Below, one piece after another: positions 35,122-45,323 of a stretch of DNA of 64,000 nt (the stretch's first letter is position 1; each line of letters starts with the position of its first letter). Source of the DNA: Gammaproteobacteria bacterium LSUCC0057 (GTDB taxonomy: Bacteria; Pseudomonadota; Gammaproteobacteria; Pseudomonadales; Porticoccaceae); NCBI GenBank assembly GCA_004535795.1, contig SPIA01000002.1:364249-428248 (forward strand), read 5' to 3'. The notes beneath the pieces were generated by a model. The model was not told where the DNA came from and did no database searches. It worked only from the letters and a program-made list of their open reading frames with translations. A program made the translations under genes and the position numbers.

Positions 35122-35835
35122 TTATCCAAGGGTGACAGCGGTCTGCTGCGCCCAACGCTGAGCGCTCGCGGTCAGTGTGCGAGCATCGCTGTCGCTGGTG
35201 TGTAGCGGTTCCCCGATCACCACAGTGATCACTCCCGGCCGTTTCAGCCAGCTCTCAACCGGCCAACAGTGGCCGGCGTTGTGGTAGACCGGCAACAGCG
35301 GTACACCCGCAGCTTTGGCTAGCGCGGCACCACTGGTTTTGTAGGGCTGCAGTTGTCCGTTAGTGCGGCGTGTCCCCTCGGGGTAGATGATGACACTCTG
35401 GCCGCCGGCTAGGCGCGCGCGACCAGCCCGCAGTACGTGGCGGATGGCGCCTCCGGGGTTGCTGCGACTGATGGCGATTGGCCGCGTGGTGGCCAGCGCC
35501 CAGCCAAACAGCGGGATCTGCAGCAGCTCGCGTTTTAAAATAAACGCCATTGGGCGAAATAGCTGCCAGAAATAAAACGTTTCAAAGGTGCTCTGGTGGT
35601 TGCTCACTACCACCACTGGGCCGCTGGGTATGTTGTCTCGGCCGACCAGCTCGATACGCACACCGCAACAGAGTCGCAGCCACCCCATAATCAGCCGCGA
35701 ACTGAGCGCGGCGCTGCGTTGCGGCAGCTGGCCCGGCAACCAATACAGCAGGCAGGTGAACAGGCTGCCGGTGATGATAATTGCCAAGAAGCCCAGCCGG
35801 AACAGCAGCGCTCGGGCAGTGGCCAGCAATGACAC
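35122..35835 (-). CDS. plsC: 1-acyl-sn-glycerol-3-phosphate acyltransferase (PlsC family)
   Basis: Acylates lysophosphatidic acid to phosphatidic acid at the inner membrane. An N-terminal hydrophobic segment (FLAIIITGSLFTCLLYWL) is followed by motif I NHQSTFE, here H-x4-E instead of the commoner H-x4-D. Motif III is YPEGTRR. The likely start is GTG 35835 (MSLLATARALLFRLGF, 237 residues), one base after the glyS stop; an earlier start would overlap glyS. In Pseudomonas an equivalent gene (lptA) occupies this position next to gyrB. Confidence 0.9.
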   Translation of the reverse strand: MSLLATARALLFRLGFLAIIITGSLFTCLLYWLPGQLPQRSAALSSRLIMGWLRLCCGVRIELVGRDNIPSGPVVVVSNHQSTFETFYFWQLFRPMAFILKRELLQIPLFGWALATTRPIAISRSNPGGAIRHVLRAGRARLAGGQSVIIYPEGTRRTNGQLQPYKTSGAALAKAAGVPLLPVYHNAGHCWPVESWLKRPGVITVVIGEPLHTSDSDARTLTASAQRWAQQTAVTLG

Positions 35836-35836
35836 C

Positions 35837-37936
35837 TCAGCTACCTGCCAGTTGCGAAATATCGGCGATAGACAAAAACTGCCGGCGCAATTTTGCCAGC
35901 AGCGCGAGGCGATTGTTGCGCACCGCAAGCTCGTCGCAATTGACCATTACTTGGTCAAAAAATTGGTCGACAGGCCTCTGCAGCGCCGCCAGAGCGACCA
36001 GCGCCTGTTGATAGTTGCGCTCTGCCAACAGCTCACTCAGTTGTGGCTGCAGCGTCTGCAGCTGTTGCGCCAGTTGTTGCTCGGCGACCTCGCTCAACAG
36101 CGCCGTATCGACCTCGACAGCATCGCTAGCCGGTTGTTTGGCGAGGATGTTGGCGACCCGTTTGTTGGCGGCGGCTAGCGCCGCCGACTCAGGTAGCTGT
36201 GCAAAGTTGGCCACCGCCTTAACTCGGCGGTCGATATCAAGCGGGTTACTGTGGCCGCCTTGGAGAACGGCGGTGAGGCAGTGTAAGTTTACGCCCGCTT
36301 CTCGATAATAACCTTCTAAGCGGTCTGTTATATAAGTGAGCGCTAACTTCTGAAAATCTGTGGCCGGCTGTTCGAGCGGCTGTGCCGCAGCTGCTAAAGC
36401 GACCAGCTCGGCCAGATCGAGATCCATCTCACCCTCAATCAGCGTGCGCAACACCCCTAAACTGGCGCGTCGCAGCGCGAAAGGGTCTTTGGATCCGGTC
36501 GGTGCCTGGCCGATGGCGAAGATCCCGCACACGGTGTCTAATCGGTCGGCGATGGCGACCGCGCGCCCGACTGTACTCTGTGCGACCGCGTCGCCGGCAA
36601 AGCGGGGTAGATATTGCTCGAACAGCGCCTCTGCTACCGCGCTGGGCTCGCCATTGGCGGCGGCGTAGTAGCGGCCCATCACCCCTTGCAGGTCGTCAAA
36701 CTCTCCGACCATGTCAGTGACTAGATCAGACTTTGACAGCGCACCGGCGCGGCTCGCCTCGGCGATTGTCGTGGCATCGCAGTCGCTGAGCTGGGCGGCG
36801 ATCGTGCCGGCTAGCGACGCGACCCGCTCACTCTTGGCAAACAGTGTGCCGAGTTGGGTTTGGAAGACGACACTGCGCAGCTGTTCGCGGCGGTCAGCGA
36901 GGGTGAGCTTAAGGTCGTTGCGGTAGAAAAAGGCGGCATCGGCGAGGCGTGGTCGTATCACCCGTTCGTTGCCGGCGATGACCTGCTCGGGATCGCGGCT
37001 GTCAATGTTGGCGACGGTGACAAAATAGGGCATCAGTGCGCCGCTAGCGTCGACTATATGGAAGTATTTTTGATGGCTGGCCATGGATGAGATCAGCGCT
37101 TCGGCGGGGACGCTGAGGAACTGCTCGTCAAAGCGGCCGCGCAGTGGCACTGGCCACTCGTTGAGCGAGGCGACCTCATCGAGCAGTGCGGCATCGATAA
37201 CGGCGCGACCGCCGACCTGGTCGGCCAATTCGGCGACGCGCTGGCGGATCAGCTGGCGTCGCTCGACACCGTCAACCAGCACAAAGCGGTCGCGTAGCTG
37301 TTCTTTATAACTGGCGGCAGAGGTGACGACAAAATCCTCTGGGGCGTGGAAGCGATGGCCGCGGCTGCGGTTGCCGGCGCGCACCCCCAGCAGCTGCATA
37401 TTGACCACCTCGCTGTCGAGCAGTGCCACCAGCCACTTGATCGGTCGGACAAATTCGGCGCGGCTGTTGCCCCAGCGCATCCGCTTGGGTATCGGCAGCG
37501 CCGCCAACGCTTGGCTGACTACCGTCTCCAGCACCTCTACGGTGACTGCCCCGGGCTCGTTGAGAGTGATGCAGAGCTTATCTTGTTGGCCGTCGTTGGC
37601 GATGTACTGGTCGAGCTCTGCCAGCGCGATCCCCTGCTTGGCAGCAAAGGCGAGGGCGGCTTTGGTCGGCGCACCCTCGGCGTCAAAAGCGACCTTGGCG
37701 GGTGGCCCCCACTGGGTGATTTGACGCGCTGGTGCGCTCGCGGCGAGCTGCTCAATGAGTACAGCCAAGCGGCGCGGCGCAGCGTAGTAGCTGGCGCCAC
37801 TGTGGTCGATATCGAGCTGCTGGAGCTGCTCGCCAACACTGTGGGCCAGCGCCTCGCCAAGCTGTTCGAGGGCGCTTGGGGGTAGCTCTTCTGTGCCAAT
37901 TTCGAGCAGTAGCGAGGTGGCGGAGGTATGGCTCAT
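35837..37936 (-). CDS. glyS: Glycyl-tRNA synthetase beta subunit
   Basis: Tetrameric alpha2beta2 glycyl-tRNA synthetase, tRNA-binding subunit, 699 residues. It has the N-terminus [18 protein letters not shown], the central [13 protein letters not shown] and ASHQKYFHI segments, the HD-like region ([24 protein letters not shown]) and an anticodon-binding C-terminus. It overlaps glyQ by 4 nt and abuts plsC. Confidence 0.98.
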   Translation of the reverse strand: MSHTSATSLLLEIGTEELPPSALEQLGEALAHSVGEQLQQLDIDHSGASYYAAPRRLAVLIEQLAASAPARQITQWGPPAKVAFDAEGAPTKAALAFAAKQGIALAELDQYIANDGQQDKLCITLNEPGAVTVEVLETVVSQALAALPIPKRMRWGNSRAEFVRPIKWLVALLDSEVVNMQLLGVRAGNRSRGHRFHAPEDFVVTSAASYKEQLRDRFVLVDGVERRQLIRQRVAELADQVGGRAVIDAALLDEVASLNEWPVPLRGRFDEQFLSVPAEALISSMASHQKYFHIVDASGALMPYFVTVANIDSRDPEQVIAGNERVIRPRLADAAFFYRNDLKLTLADRREQLRSVVFQTQLGTLFAKSERVASLAGTIAAQLSDCDATTIAEASRAGALSKSDLVTDMVGEFDDLQGVMGRYYAAANGEPSAVAEALFEQYLPRFAGDAVAQSTVGRAVAIADRLDTVCGIFAIGQAPTGSKDPFALRRASLGVLRTLIEGEMDLDLAELVALAAAAQPLEQPATDFQKLALTYITDRLEGYYREAGVNLHCLTAVLQGGHSNPLDIDRRVKAVANFAQLPESAALAAANKRVANILAKQPASDAVEVDTALLSEVAEQQLAQQLQTLQPQLSELLAERNYQQALVALAALQRPVDQFFDQVMVNCDELAVRNNRLALLAKLRRQFLSIADISQLAGS

Positions 37937-38934
37937 GCGGATTGCTCCTCGCTGGCTTGATTGGCGCGGTAGCGGGCTAACACCTCGGCACCGATAGTGG
38001 CGTCGGCCAACGGAAAACCGCGCTCGGCACGCGAGACAAAGTACGCCTCGGCGACGGCGCGCGCCAGTGTGCGCACACGCAAAATGAAGCGTTGGCGCTC
38101 GGTAACCGAGATAGCGTGGCGGGCATCGAGCAGATTGAACAGATGCGAGGCCTTCATCACCATCTCATAGGCGGGCAGCGGCAGATTGTTGGCCACCAGC
38201 GCCAGCGCGTCTTGTTCATACTGGTCAAAGCTACTAAACAGAAATGGCACATTGGCGTGTTCAAAGTTGTAAGCCGATTGCTCTACTTCGTTTTGATGGA
38301 AGACATCGCCATAGGTGACCGGCCCGTCCGGCCCGTGCGCCCAGACTAGGTCGTAGGCGCTATCCACCCCCTGAATGTACATGGCGATACGCTCTAAGCC
38401 GTAGGTGATCTCGCCAGTGACCGGGTAGCACTCGATGCCGCCGGCTTGTTGGAAATAGGTGAATTGGGTCACCTCCATACCGTTCAGCCAGACCTCCCAG
38501 CCCAGCCCCCACGCCCCCAGTGTCGGCGACTCCCAGTTGTCCTCAACAAAGCGCACATCGTGCGTCAGGGTGTCGATACCCAGTGCCTCTAGCGACTGCA
38601 GGTAGAGCTCCTGAAAATCGTCGGGGGAGGGTTTCATCACCACCTGGAACTGGTAATAGTGCTGTAAACGGTTGGGGTTTTCGCCGTAGCGGCCGTCAGT
38701 TGGGCGCCGCGAGGGCTGCACGTAGGCGCTGTTCCAGCGCTCAGGACCGATTGCGCGCAGAAAAGTGGCGGGGTGAAAGGTGCCGGCGCCCACTTCCATA
38801 TCCAGCGGTTGCAAAATAACACAGCCATGCTGGGCCCAAAATTGTTGCAGACGCAGTATGAGATCTTGAAAGGTGGCGGGCAGCTCGGCGGCTGCCGAGG
38901 AGGGCGAATCTGTTGCAGTTGCTGGTGTTGACAC
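37933..38934 (-). CDS. glyQ: Glycyl-tRNA synthetase alpha subunit
   Basis: Catalytic subunit of the alpha2beta2 enzyme. It has [34 protein letters not shown] and [16 protein letters not shown] segments. GTG 38934 is the best start ([20 protein letters not shown], 333 residues): it follows an AGAGAG motif and needs only a short Ser/Ala/Thr-rich extension ahead of the conserved [13 protein letters not shown]. The frame is open further to 39042, but that part would run through the promoter. Confidence 0.95.
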   Translation of the reverse strand: MSTPATATDSPSSAAAELPATFQDLILRLQQFWAQHGCVILQPLDMEVGAGTFHPATFLRAIGPERWNSAYVQPSRRPTDGRYGENPNRLQHYYQFQVVMKPSPDDFQELYLQSLEALGIDTLTHDVRFVEDNWESPTLGAWGLGWEVWLNGMEVTQFTYFQQAGGIECYPVTGEITYGLERIAMYIQGVDSAYDLVWAHGPDGPVTYGDVFHQNEVEQSAYNFEHANVPFLFSSFDQYEQDALALVANNLPLPAYEMVMKASHLFNLLDARHAISVTERQRFILRVRTLARAVAEAYFVSRAERGFPLADATIGAEVLARYRANQASEEQSA

Positions 38935-38965
38935 AGGGGATACTCTCTCGAGAAAAACAACAGCA

Positions 38966-39055
38966 ATTATACGGTGGTGGGGCGATAAAGAAAGCGGCGC
39001 AGGGCAAATCGACAGGCAACTGCCGGCACCATCGCAGAGCATAAGTCGGTATAAT
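38966..39055. promoter_or_regulatory. Divergent promoters of glyQ and the lpxL-like gene
   Basis: The 179-bp divergent region has a perfect TATAAT on each strand: minus-strand 38971-38966 for glyQ and plus-strand 39050-39055 for the acyltransferase. The matching -35 elements are weak, so only the -10 positions are reasonably supported. Confidence 0.4.
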
Positions 39056-39113
39056 AGGTCGTTCTGTAGCTGGCGCTGTCAGCCAGCAACGCTACAATTG
39101 CAAAGGGGTGCCA

Positions 39114-40001
39114 GTGACTCGGGCAGATTGGATAATTTGGCCATTGCGACTGCTCGGCTGGCTGCCGTTGCCACTTCTGCGCGGGCTTGGGGCGGTATTG
39201 GGCTGGCTGCTCTATTGCAGCAATGTTGCCACCGTGCGGGTGGTCCGGCGCAATATCGCACTGTGTTTTGCCGAGCTGCCGGCGGCGGCGCAAGAGGCCC
39301 GCGTCAAAGCTCGCTGTATTGACGTTGGCCAGCTGTTTTTTGAGACATTGGCGGTCTGGAACCGTTCGCCGCAGTGGTTAGAGCAGCGCGTGGTTGTCGA
39401 CGCCAGTCTAGACCCGCTGTTGGAGGCGATTGCGCAGACGCGCGGTGCGATCATCATCGCCCCCCACCACGGCAACTGGGAAGTAGTGGGATTGTGGGCG
39501 GCGCAGCGCGCTAAAATGACCTCGCTCTATGATCCGCCGCAATCGCGGGCGTTCGAGCAGTGGATAAAATCGGCTCGCCAGCGCTCTGGTGCGCAGTTGT
39601 TGCCCACCGACGTGCGCGGTGTCGCCGGGGTGGTTAAGGCGCTCAAGCGCGGCGAGATCACCGGCATCCTCCCCGACCAACAGCCACCGGCCAGCAGCGG
39701 TGAGTTCGCACCATTTTTTGGCCACCCGGCGCGCACTATGACCTTGGTTGGCAACCTTTTGCAGCGCACCGATGCCGCCGCATTTTTTGTCGCCGCCATC
39801 CGCGTTAAAGGGGGCTGGAGATTGCGCGCCCAGCTGCCAGAGCGGGCCTTGTGGAGCAGCGACAGCCAGCAGTCGCTGGCGGCGCTCAACCGCGGCGTAG
39901 AGGCTATAATTGCTCTGGCCCCTGAGCAGTATCAGTGGGAGTACAAACGCTTTCGCGCCCAACCCAGCGGCAGCGAGCGACTCTATCCGGCACGCTGGTA
40001 A
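39114..40001 (+). CDS. LpxL/HtrB-family lipid A (or lysophospholipid) acyltransferase
   Basis: Inner-membrane acyltransferase that adds a secondary acyl chain, most likely to lipid A. The family motif HHGNWE (H-x4-E) is in [18 protein letters not shown]. There is an N-terminal hydrophobic anchor, then [14 protein letters not shown], and [18 protein letters not shown] in the active-site region. GTG 39114 ([13 protein letters not shown], 295 residues) is favoured by AAGGGG 5 nt upstream; GTG 39108 is the alternative. A Pseudomonas htrB homologue sits at the same place near glyQ. Confidence 0.9.
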   Translation: MTRADWIIWPLRLLGWLPLPLLRGLGAVLGWLLYCSNVATVRVVRRNIALCFAELPAAAQEARVKARCIDVGQLFFETLAVWNRSPQWLEQRVVVDASLDPLLEAIAQTRGAIIIAPHHGNWEVVGLWAAQRAKMTSLYDPPQSRAFEQWIKSARQRSGAQLLPTDVRGVAGVVKALKRGEITGILPDQQPPASSGEFAPFFGHPARTMTLVGNLLQRTDAAAFFVAAIRVKGGWRLRAQLPERALWSSDSQQSLAALNRGVEAIIALAPEQYQWEYKRFRAQPSGSERLYPARW

Positions 40002-40057
40002 CGCCGCGCGCCGGCCAGCAGGGACAATCACCGCCGCGGCGGTCAGTGGAGGGCACT

Positions 40058-40975
40058 ATGAAAGTCGACAATATATTACAGACCATCGGCAACACCCCCC
40101 ATGTGCGGATAAATCGCCTATTTGGCGACCATCTGCAGGTGTGGATGAAGGTCGAGCGCTTCAACCCCGGCTCGAGCATCAAAGACCGTATCGCGCTGGC
40201 TATGATCGAGACCGCCGAGCGCGACGGGCTGCTAAAAGCTGACACCACCATCATTGAGCCGACCTCCGGCAACACCGGGATCGGCCTGGCAATGGTCTGT
40301 GCGGTTAAGGGTTACCGGTTAATCCTCACCATGCCAGAGTCGATGTCGATTGAGCGGCGCAAAATTCTCAAAGCCTACGGCGCCGAACTGGTGTTGACCG
40401 CCAAAGAGCAGGGTATGGCCGGCGCCATAGCTGAGGCTGAGCGTCTGGCCGCAGCGACGGCCAACAGTTGGGTGCCGGCGCAGTTTGCCAACCCCGCCAA
40501 CGCCGAAGTCCACCGCCTCACCACAGCCCGTGAAATTCTTGCCGACTTCCCCGACGGGCTCGACTACATCATCACTGGGGTCGGCACCGGCGGCCATATT
40601 ACCGGCGTCGCCCAGGCGCTGAAACCGCACTGGCCGCAGCTGCAGGTGCTGGCGGTCGAGCCGGCAGCTTCGCCTGTGCTGAGCGGCGGCGCCAAAGGTT
40701 TACACCGCTTGCAAGGCATTGGCGCCGGTTTTGTGCCGGCGGTCTACCAGGCTGAACAGGTCGACGCGGTGGTCTGCGTCGAAGAGCGCGACGCCTTTGC
40801 GATGACGGTGCGCGCGGCCAGAGAAGAGGGCTTACTGGTCGGCATCTCCTCGGGCGCCTCACTGGCGGCCGTAGCACAGCAGGCCGAGCAACTGCCGCCG
40901 GGCAGCCGGGTGCTGGTATTTAGCTACGACAGCGGCGAGCGCTACCTGTCGATCGACGACCTGTTCGCTGGATGA
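40058..40975 (+). CDS. cysK: Cysteine synthase A (O-acetylserine sulfhydrylase)
   Basis: PLP enzyme that makes cysteine from O-acetylserine and sulfide. It has [15 protein letters not shown] with the PLP lysine, [14 protein letters not shown] (substrate loop), a [11 protein letters not shown] phosphate loop, and SGASLAAV near the end. ATG 40058 follows a strong GGAGGG motif and gives 305 residues. The longer frame from 39935 overlaps the lpxL-like gene and is rejected. CysM is an alternative, but the [11 protein letters not shown] wording fits CysK better. Confidence 0.93.
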   Translation: MKVDNILQTIGNTPHVRINRLFGDHLQVWMKVERFNPGSSIKDRIALAMIETAERDGLLKADTTIIEPTSGNTGIGLAMVCAVKGYRLILTMPESMSIERRKILKAYGAELVLTAKEQGMAGAIAEAERLAAATANSWVPAQFANPANAEVHRLTTAREILADFPDGLDYIITGVGTGGHITGVAQALKPHWPQLQVLAVEPAASPVLSGGAKGLHRLQGIGAGFVPAVYQAEQVDAVVCVEERDAFAMTVRAAREEGLLVGISSGASLAAVAQQAEQLPPGSRVLVFSYDSGERYLSIDDLFAG

Positions 40976-40998
40976 GCCACCGCGAGCTGGGCCGATAG

Positions 40999-41607
40999 TT
41001 GAACTCACTGAGCCACCAGCCGTGTGCCATCGCCAGCGCCGCAGCGCTGGTGTCGGCGCGCGCGCGCGACTATGCGCAACTGCAGTGGACAAGTTGCGCG
41101 GTAGACTGCCGTGTGCCGCTGTGTTGGCGATCCTGGTTGCTCGATCGGCGTTCGCTGACGGCGCAGCTGCGACGTTTGAGCGGCGGTGATTTTGCCGTGC
41201 AGTTGCGCAGCCAAACCATTGCTGTACCCAACCGCAGTGAACAGCGACAGTTGCGGCTGGCGCCGCGCCAGCGCGCCATGATTCGTGAGGTGGTGTTGAC
41301 CGGCGGCGGCAGCGCTTGGGTGTTTGCCCGCACTGTGGTGCCGCTGTCGACACTGGTTGGGCCATTGCGCCAGCTGCGCCGACTGGGTGGCCAGCCGCTC
41401 GGTGAAGCGCTGTTTGCCCAGCCGTCGCTGCGCCGCTCTGGCTTTGAGATAGCCGACTGCCGCCACTGGTCGGGGGAGGCGCCGGCGCACTGGGGTCGCC
41501 GCTCCCGCTTTACTGTCGCCGGGCGGCCGCTGTTAGTCGCTGAGATCTTTCTTGATCCGTTCGCTGAGCGGGCATTTACCAGCGCGCGCCAGAGCCAGCC
41601 GCGGTGA
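40999..41607 (+). CDS. ubiC: Chorismate--pyruvate lyase
   Basis: Produces 4-hydroxybenzoate from chorismate, the first committed step of ubiquinone synthesis. It has W-L-DRRSLTAQLRRL, the core IREVVLTGGGSAWVFARTVVP, GGQPLGEALF, and AEIFLDPF with the catalytic Glu. The start is uncertain (TTG 40999; 202 residues). It overlaps ubiA by 4 nt (GTGA), so the two are co-translated. Confidence 0.92.
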   Translation: MNSLSHQPCAIASAAALVSARARDYAQLQWTSCAVDCRVPLCWRSWLLDRRSLTAQLRRLSGGDFAVQLRSQTIAVPNRSEQRQLRLAPRQRAMIREVVLTGGGSAWVFARTVVPLSTLVGPLRQLRRLGGQPLGEALFAQPSLRRSGFEIADCRHWSGEAPAHWGRRSRFTVAGRPLLVAEIFLDPFAERAFTSARQSQPR

Positions 41608-42476
41608 GTCGCTGGCGCCACAACCGCTGGCTGCGTTTGATGCGGCTAGACCGGCCAATCGGCAGCTATCTGCTGCTGTGGCCAGCCGGCTGGGCGCTGC
41701 TATTGGCCAGTGATGGCCGCCCCTCATTAACGCTCTGCGCGGTGGTGGTCGCCGGCGTGGTGGTGATGCGCGCCGCCGGCTGTGTAATTAACGATTTTGC
41801 CGATCGCCACTGGGATGGCGCCGTGGCGCGCACCGCTGAGCGGCCGCTGGCCACCGGCGAGATCCGACCGCGTCAGGCGCTGCTGCTGTTTGTCGCGCTG
41901 CTTAGTGCGGCGCTGCTGTTGGTGTTGGCCGTCGGCAACCAGCAGACGCTGTGGCTGGCAGTGGCCGGCGCAGGGTTGACCGCGCTCTACCCGTTTTCGA
42001 AGCGCGTTACCCACCTGCCGCAGCTGCTATTGGGGTTGTGCTGGGCGTGGTCGGTGCCGATCATCTTTTCGCTGCAGTGGCAGACGGCGCTGCACTGGCA
42101 GCCACTGCTGCCGCTGTTTGTGGCGGTGCTGCTGTGGACAGTGGCATTTGATACCTTTTACGCCATGGTCGACCGCGACGACGATCGCCTGGTGGGGATT
42201 AAGTCGACTGCTGTGTGGGCCGGCGAACGCGAACTGCTGTTGATTGCACTCTGTCAGGCGGGCGCGCTGTTGGGGTTGGCGGTTGCTGCGTCACAGTATC
42301 AGCGCGGTACCAGCTTTGCGGTGGGGTTGGCGGTTGCCGCGCTGCTGTTTGCTCGCCAACTGTGGTGGGCCCGCGGTCGCCAGCGCGACGCTTGCTTCAG
42401 AGCCTTTCTCAACAACCACTGGGTGGGTTTATGGCTGTTTGTTGCGCTGCTGGTGGACTACTGGCTGCCGCAGTGA
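41604..42476 (+). CDS. ubiA: 4-hydroxybenzoate polyprenyltransferase
   Basis: Integral membrane prenyltransferase that attaches the isoprenoid tail to 4-hydroxybenzoate. It has 290 residues from a GTG start and the two Asp-rich motifs NDFADRHWD and YAMVDRDDD, plus about eight hydrophobic segments. It is coupled to ubiC and converges on yaaA with 11 nt between. Confidence 0.97.
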   Translation: MSRWRHNRWLRLMRLDRPIGSYLLLWPAGWALLLASDGRPSLTLCAVVVAGVVVMRAAGCVINDFADRHWDGAVARTAERPLATGEIRPRQALLLFVALLSAALLLVLAVGNQQTLWLAVAGAGLTALYPFSKRVTHLPQLLLGLCWAWSVPIIFSLQWQTALHWQPLLPLFVAVLLWTVAFDTFYAMVDRDDDRLVGIKSTAVWAGERELLLIALCQAGALLGLAVAASQYQRGTSFAVGLAVAALLFARQLWWARGRQRDACFRAFLNNHWVGLWLFVALLVDYWLPQ

Positions 42477-42487
42477 GGGCGCTGTCA

Positions 42488-43270
42488 TCACTCCAGCTCG
42501 CGACAAAAAGCCGGTTTCTGGGGGCTGCTCAACGCCGCATTATAACGGTAGCCGTCGGCGTCGAAGGCGTGTAGCTCGGCGCTATCGCGGCAGCGGTTTT
42601 GAATAATAAAGGCAGCCATGGCGCCGCGGGCGCGTTTGGCGTAAAAGCTGATGATCTTGTACTGGCCATTTTTGCGGTCGTAGAATTGCGGGGTCACCAC
42701 TTCGGCCTGTAGCTGTGCCGGTTTAACGGCGCGAAAGTACTCGTTAGAAGCCAAATTAACCACCAGCGGCTGCGCTTGCTCAGCCAAGCTGTCGTTGAGC
42801 TGCGCGGTGATGCTGTCGCCCCAAAACTGATAGAGATCGGTGCCGCGCGCGGTGGTGAACTTGGTGCCCATCTCCAGGCGGTAGGGGAGCATCAAGTCTA
42901 GTGGCCGCAGTACGCCGTAGAGACCCGAGAGAATACGCAGATGTTGTTGCGCCCAGTGCAGATCGGCGACGCTCAGCTGCTGTGCATCCAACCCCTGATA
43001 GACATCGCCCTGAAAAGCGAACAGTGCCGGTTGCGCGCTGCTCGGCGTCAACGGCTCGGCCCACTGTTGGAAGCGGCTGTAATTGAGAGCTGCCAGTTTA
43101 TCGCTCAACTTCATCAGGCCGCCCACCTCTACCGGCGACAGCTGCTGCAGCTCGGCGATCAGCTGGCGCGTCTCGGCTAACTGTTGCGGTTGGCTCAGCG
43201 GTGGGTAGTGCGGCGGCCAGTCGCGGTTGCCGCTGTCGAGTTTTTTTGCTGGAGAGATTACTATCAACAT
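42488..43270 (-). CDS. yaaA: Peroxide-stress protein YaaA (DUF328/UPF0246)
   Basis: Cytoplasmic protein that in E. coli limits free iron and oxidative damage. The family N-terminus MLIVISPAKKLD, then KLSDKLAALNYSRFQQW, ALFAFQGDVYQGL, ILSGLYGVLRPLDLMLPYRLEM (read in two parts) and KIISFYAKRARG are clear. It has 260 residues, the normal length. It is divergent from the M48 protease gene, with 131 bp between. Confidence 0.95.
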   Translation of the reverse strand: MLIVISPAKKLDSGNRDWPPHYPPLSQPQQLAETRQLIAELQQLSPVEVGGLMKLSDKLAALNYSRFQQWAEPLTPSSAQPALFAFQGDVYQGLDAQQLSVADLHWAQQHLRILSGLYGVLRPLDLMLPYRLEMGTKFTTARGTDLYQFWGDSITAQLNDSLAEQAQPLVVNLASNEYFRAVKPAQLQAEVVTPQFYDRKNGQYKIISFYAKRARGAMAAFIIQNRCRDSAELHAFDADGYRYNAALSSPQKPAFCRELE

Positions 43271-43401
43271 GGTGCGGTCCTTTTCTACAGCGCCGCTGCG
43301 GCGGTTGTCTGGGGTCCATTATAGGGCGCTTGCGATGGAGTTAAAGGGCTAGCCAGAGGCAGATAGTTTGAATCTTAACAGCGATAGAGCGGGAGGGTGC
43401 T

Positions 43402-44694
43402 ATGGGTAAACAGCAGCGATTATCTGTGTCGAGCAGCTGGTTGGCTGGTTTGGCCGCCGCCGTCATAGTTATAGGCGGCTGCACCGTCAATCCCGTCACC
43501 GGAGAGCGCGAGTTGTCGCTGCTCAGTGAGTCCCAAGAGCTGGCCATTGGTCGCGATAATTACCACCCTTACCGCCAACAACAGGGCGGCGACTACTACT
43601 TAGAACCGCAGCTGAGTGAGTATGTCGCCGAGATCGGACGCCGGTTGGCCGCTCACAGCGAGCGCCCCGAGCTGCCCTACGAATTTGTGGTGGTCAACAA
43701 TGCCAGCGCCAACGCCTGGGCGCTGCCTGGGGGTAAAATTGCCATCAACAGTGGTCTGCTGCGCCATCTCGATGATGAGGCGCAACTGGCGGCGGTGATT
43801 GGCCATGAAATCATTCACGCCGCCGCTCGTCACGGCGCCGCGCAGATGAGCCGCGGCATGTTGCTCAACATTGGTTTGGCGGCGCTGGCAGCCGGCAGCC
43901 AGGGCACCGCCGCTGAATGGCTCGGCACCGCCTCGCAGTACGGTGCGGCAGCGTGGATGGCGCGCTATGGTCGCGACGATGAGCTGGAGTCGGACTACTA
44001 CGGCATTAAGCTGATGGTGGCCGCCGGTTACGACCCGCAGGCGGCGGTGGAGTTGCAGCAGACCTTCGTCAAGCTCAGCGAGGGACGCGACAGCGATTTC
44101 ATCGCCGCGCTGTTTGCCAGCCATCCGCCATCGCAGGCACGGGTCGACGCCAACCGCGCACTGGTCGCAGAGCTCGGTGCAGGCGGCGAGCGCTATCGCG
44201 ATCGCTACCGTGCCGCGACGGCGCCACTGCGCGCGGCAGAGCCCGCCTATCGCGCCGCCGAGCAGGCCGCCGAGCTGCTGCAGCAACAGCGCTACGCAGA
44301 GGCGTTGGCGCAGAGTGACACAGCGGTGGCGCTACTGCCGCAACAGCAGCAGTTCTGGCTGCTGCGCGCCGCCATCTGGCAGGCGCTCGAGCAGCCCGAC
44401 AACGCCGAGCGCGCCACTAGCACCGCCATTGCCAAAAACCCCGATTACTTTCTGCCGCATTTACAGCGCGCACTGTTGCGCTGGCAGCGCCAACAGCGCA
44501 CAGCGGCTGCGGCCGATTTCAGCGCCAGTCTGCAGCGCCTGCCAACTGCAGTGGCGGCCTACCACCTCGGTTTGGCCGCACTGGAGCGCGATGACGCCGC
44601 GGCGGCAGACCGCTACTTCAGCCAAGCGATTGCGCTCGGTGGCGAGTACGGCGAGCGCGCCGCCGCGCAGCGGCAAAAGCTGCGCACCCCATGA
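43402..44694 (+). CDS. M48-family metalloprotease lipoprotein with C-terminal TPR region (BepA/LoiP-like)
   Basis: Predicted periplasmic zinc protease for envelope quality control. The signal has a lipobox (VIVIGGC), so it should be a lipoprotein. The zinc motif HEIIHAAARHG and the third ligand in DELESDYYG are intact. From about residue 290 there are repeated helical hairpins (AEQAAELLQQQRYAEALAQS and others) like TPRs, as in BepA. It has 430 residues and a strong GGAGG before ATG 43402. Exact orthology (BepA or another M48) cannot be fixed by eye. Confidence 0.88.
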   Translation: MGKQQRLSVSSSWLAGLAAAVIVIGGCTVNPVTGERELSLLSESQELAIGRDNYHPYRQQQGGDYYLEPQLSEYVAEIGRRLAAHSERPELPYEFVVVNNASANAWALPGGKIAINSGLLRHLDDEAQLAAVIGHEIIHAAARHGAAQMSRGMLLNIGLAALAAGSQGTAAEWLGTASQYGAAAWMARYGRDDELESDYYGIKLMVAAGYDPQAAVELQQTFVKLSEGRDSDFIAALFASHPPSQARVDANRALVAELGAGGERYRDRYRAATAPLRAAEPAYRAAEQAAELLQQQRYAEALAQSDTAVALLPQQQQFWLLRAAIWQALEQPDNAERATSTAIAKNPDYFLPHLQRALLRWQRQQRTAAAADFSASLQRLPTAVAAYHLGLAALERDDAAAADRYFSQAIALGGEYGERAAAQRQKLRTP

Positions 44695-44738
44695 ATCGCT
44701 TATAATGTCGGCCCAATCGATAGCAATAAGGACAGCCG

Positions 44739-45323
44739 ATGTTTGAGACGCCCCAATTGGCCGCTGCCAGCGCTTGGCTGCGCGGTATCTTCGCTGTGGC
44801 GCGAACCCTGCGCGCGCTACTCGAACGGCTCGGCGCACTGGTCTCCTGGTTGGTGTTGGCGATGGCGCTGCTGACCGCGGTGGTGGTGGTATTGCGCTAT
44901 TTTTTTCAGTTCGGCTCCATTGCCCTGCAAGAGAGTGTCACCTACCTGCACGCCGCGGTATTTATGCTCGGTGCCGCTTACGCCGCCCAGCGCGATCAAC
45001 ATGTGCGGGTTGATATTTTTTACCGGCACTTTGCTCGCCGCACCCAGTTGCTTGTCAATGTGTTGGGAACGCTGCTTTTGCTGTTGCCGGTGACAGCGCT
45101 ACTGTTTTTTTATAGTTTTGATTATGTCGCCGCCAGCTGGGCATTGGCTGAACGCTCCAGCGATAGCGGCGGTCTGGCGTTCCGCTATCTACTGAAAAGC
45201 CTGCTATTGTTGCTGCCGCTGCTGATGTGGTTGCACGCCGTAGTGTTGCTAGTGGAGTCGGGGCTGGAGTGGTTCGGCTATCTGCAAGCCCCTGAGCAGA
45301 TTGGCACCGAGGGGGCGCTGTGA
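44739..45323 (+). CDS. TRAP transporter small permease (DctQ family)
   Basis: Four-helix membrane subunit of a tripartite ATP-independent periplasmic transporter, normally importing organic acids. It has 194 residues and four hydrophobic segments; the sequence includes YLHAAVFMLGAAYAAQRDQHVRVDIF, here quoted in parts as YLHAAVFMLGAAYA and DQHVRVDIFY, which is typical of DctQ. It overlaps dctM by 4 nt. An AAGGA motif precedes ATG 44739. No DctP binding-protein gene is adjacent. Confidence 0.92.
   Translation: MFETPQLAAASAWLRGIFAVARTLRALLERLGALVSWLVLAMALLTAVVVVLRYFFQFGSIALQESVTYLHAAVFMLGAAYAAQRDQHVRVDIFYRHFARRTQLLVNVLGTLLLLLPVTALLFFYSFDYVAASWALAERSSDSGGLAFRYLLKSLLLLLPLLMWLHAVVLLVESGLEWFGYLQAPEQIGTEGAL

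Noticed and set aside
43600..44286. 228-codon minus-strand frame
   Set aside because: Antisense to the M48 protease gene, which has intact zinc motifs.
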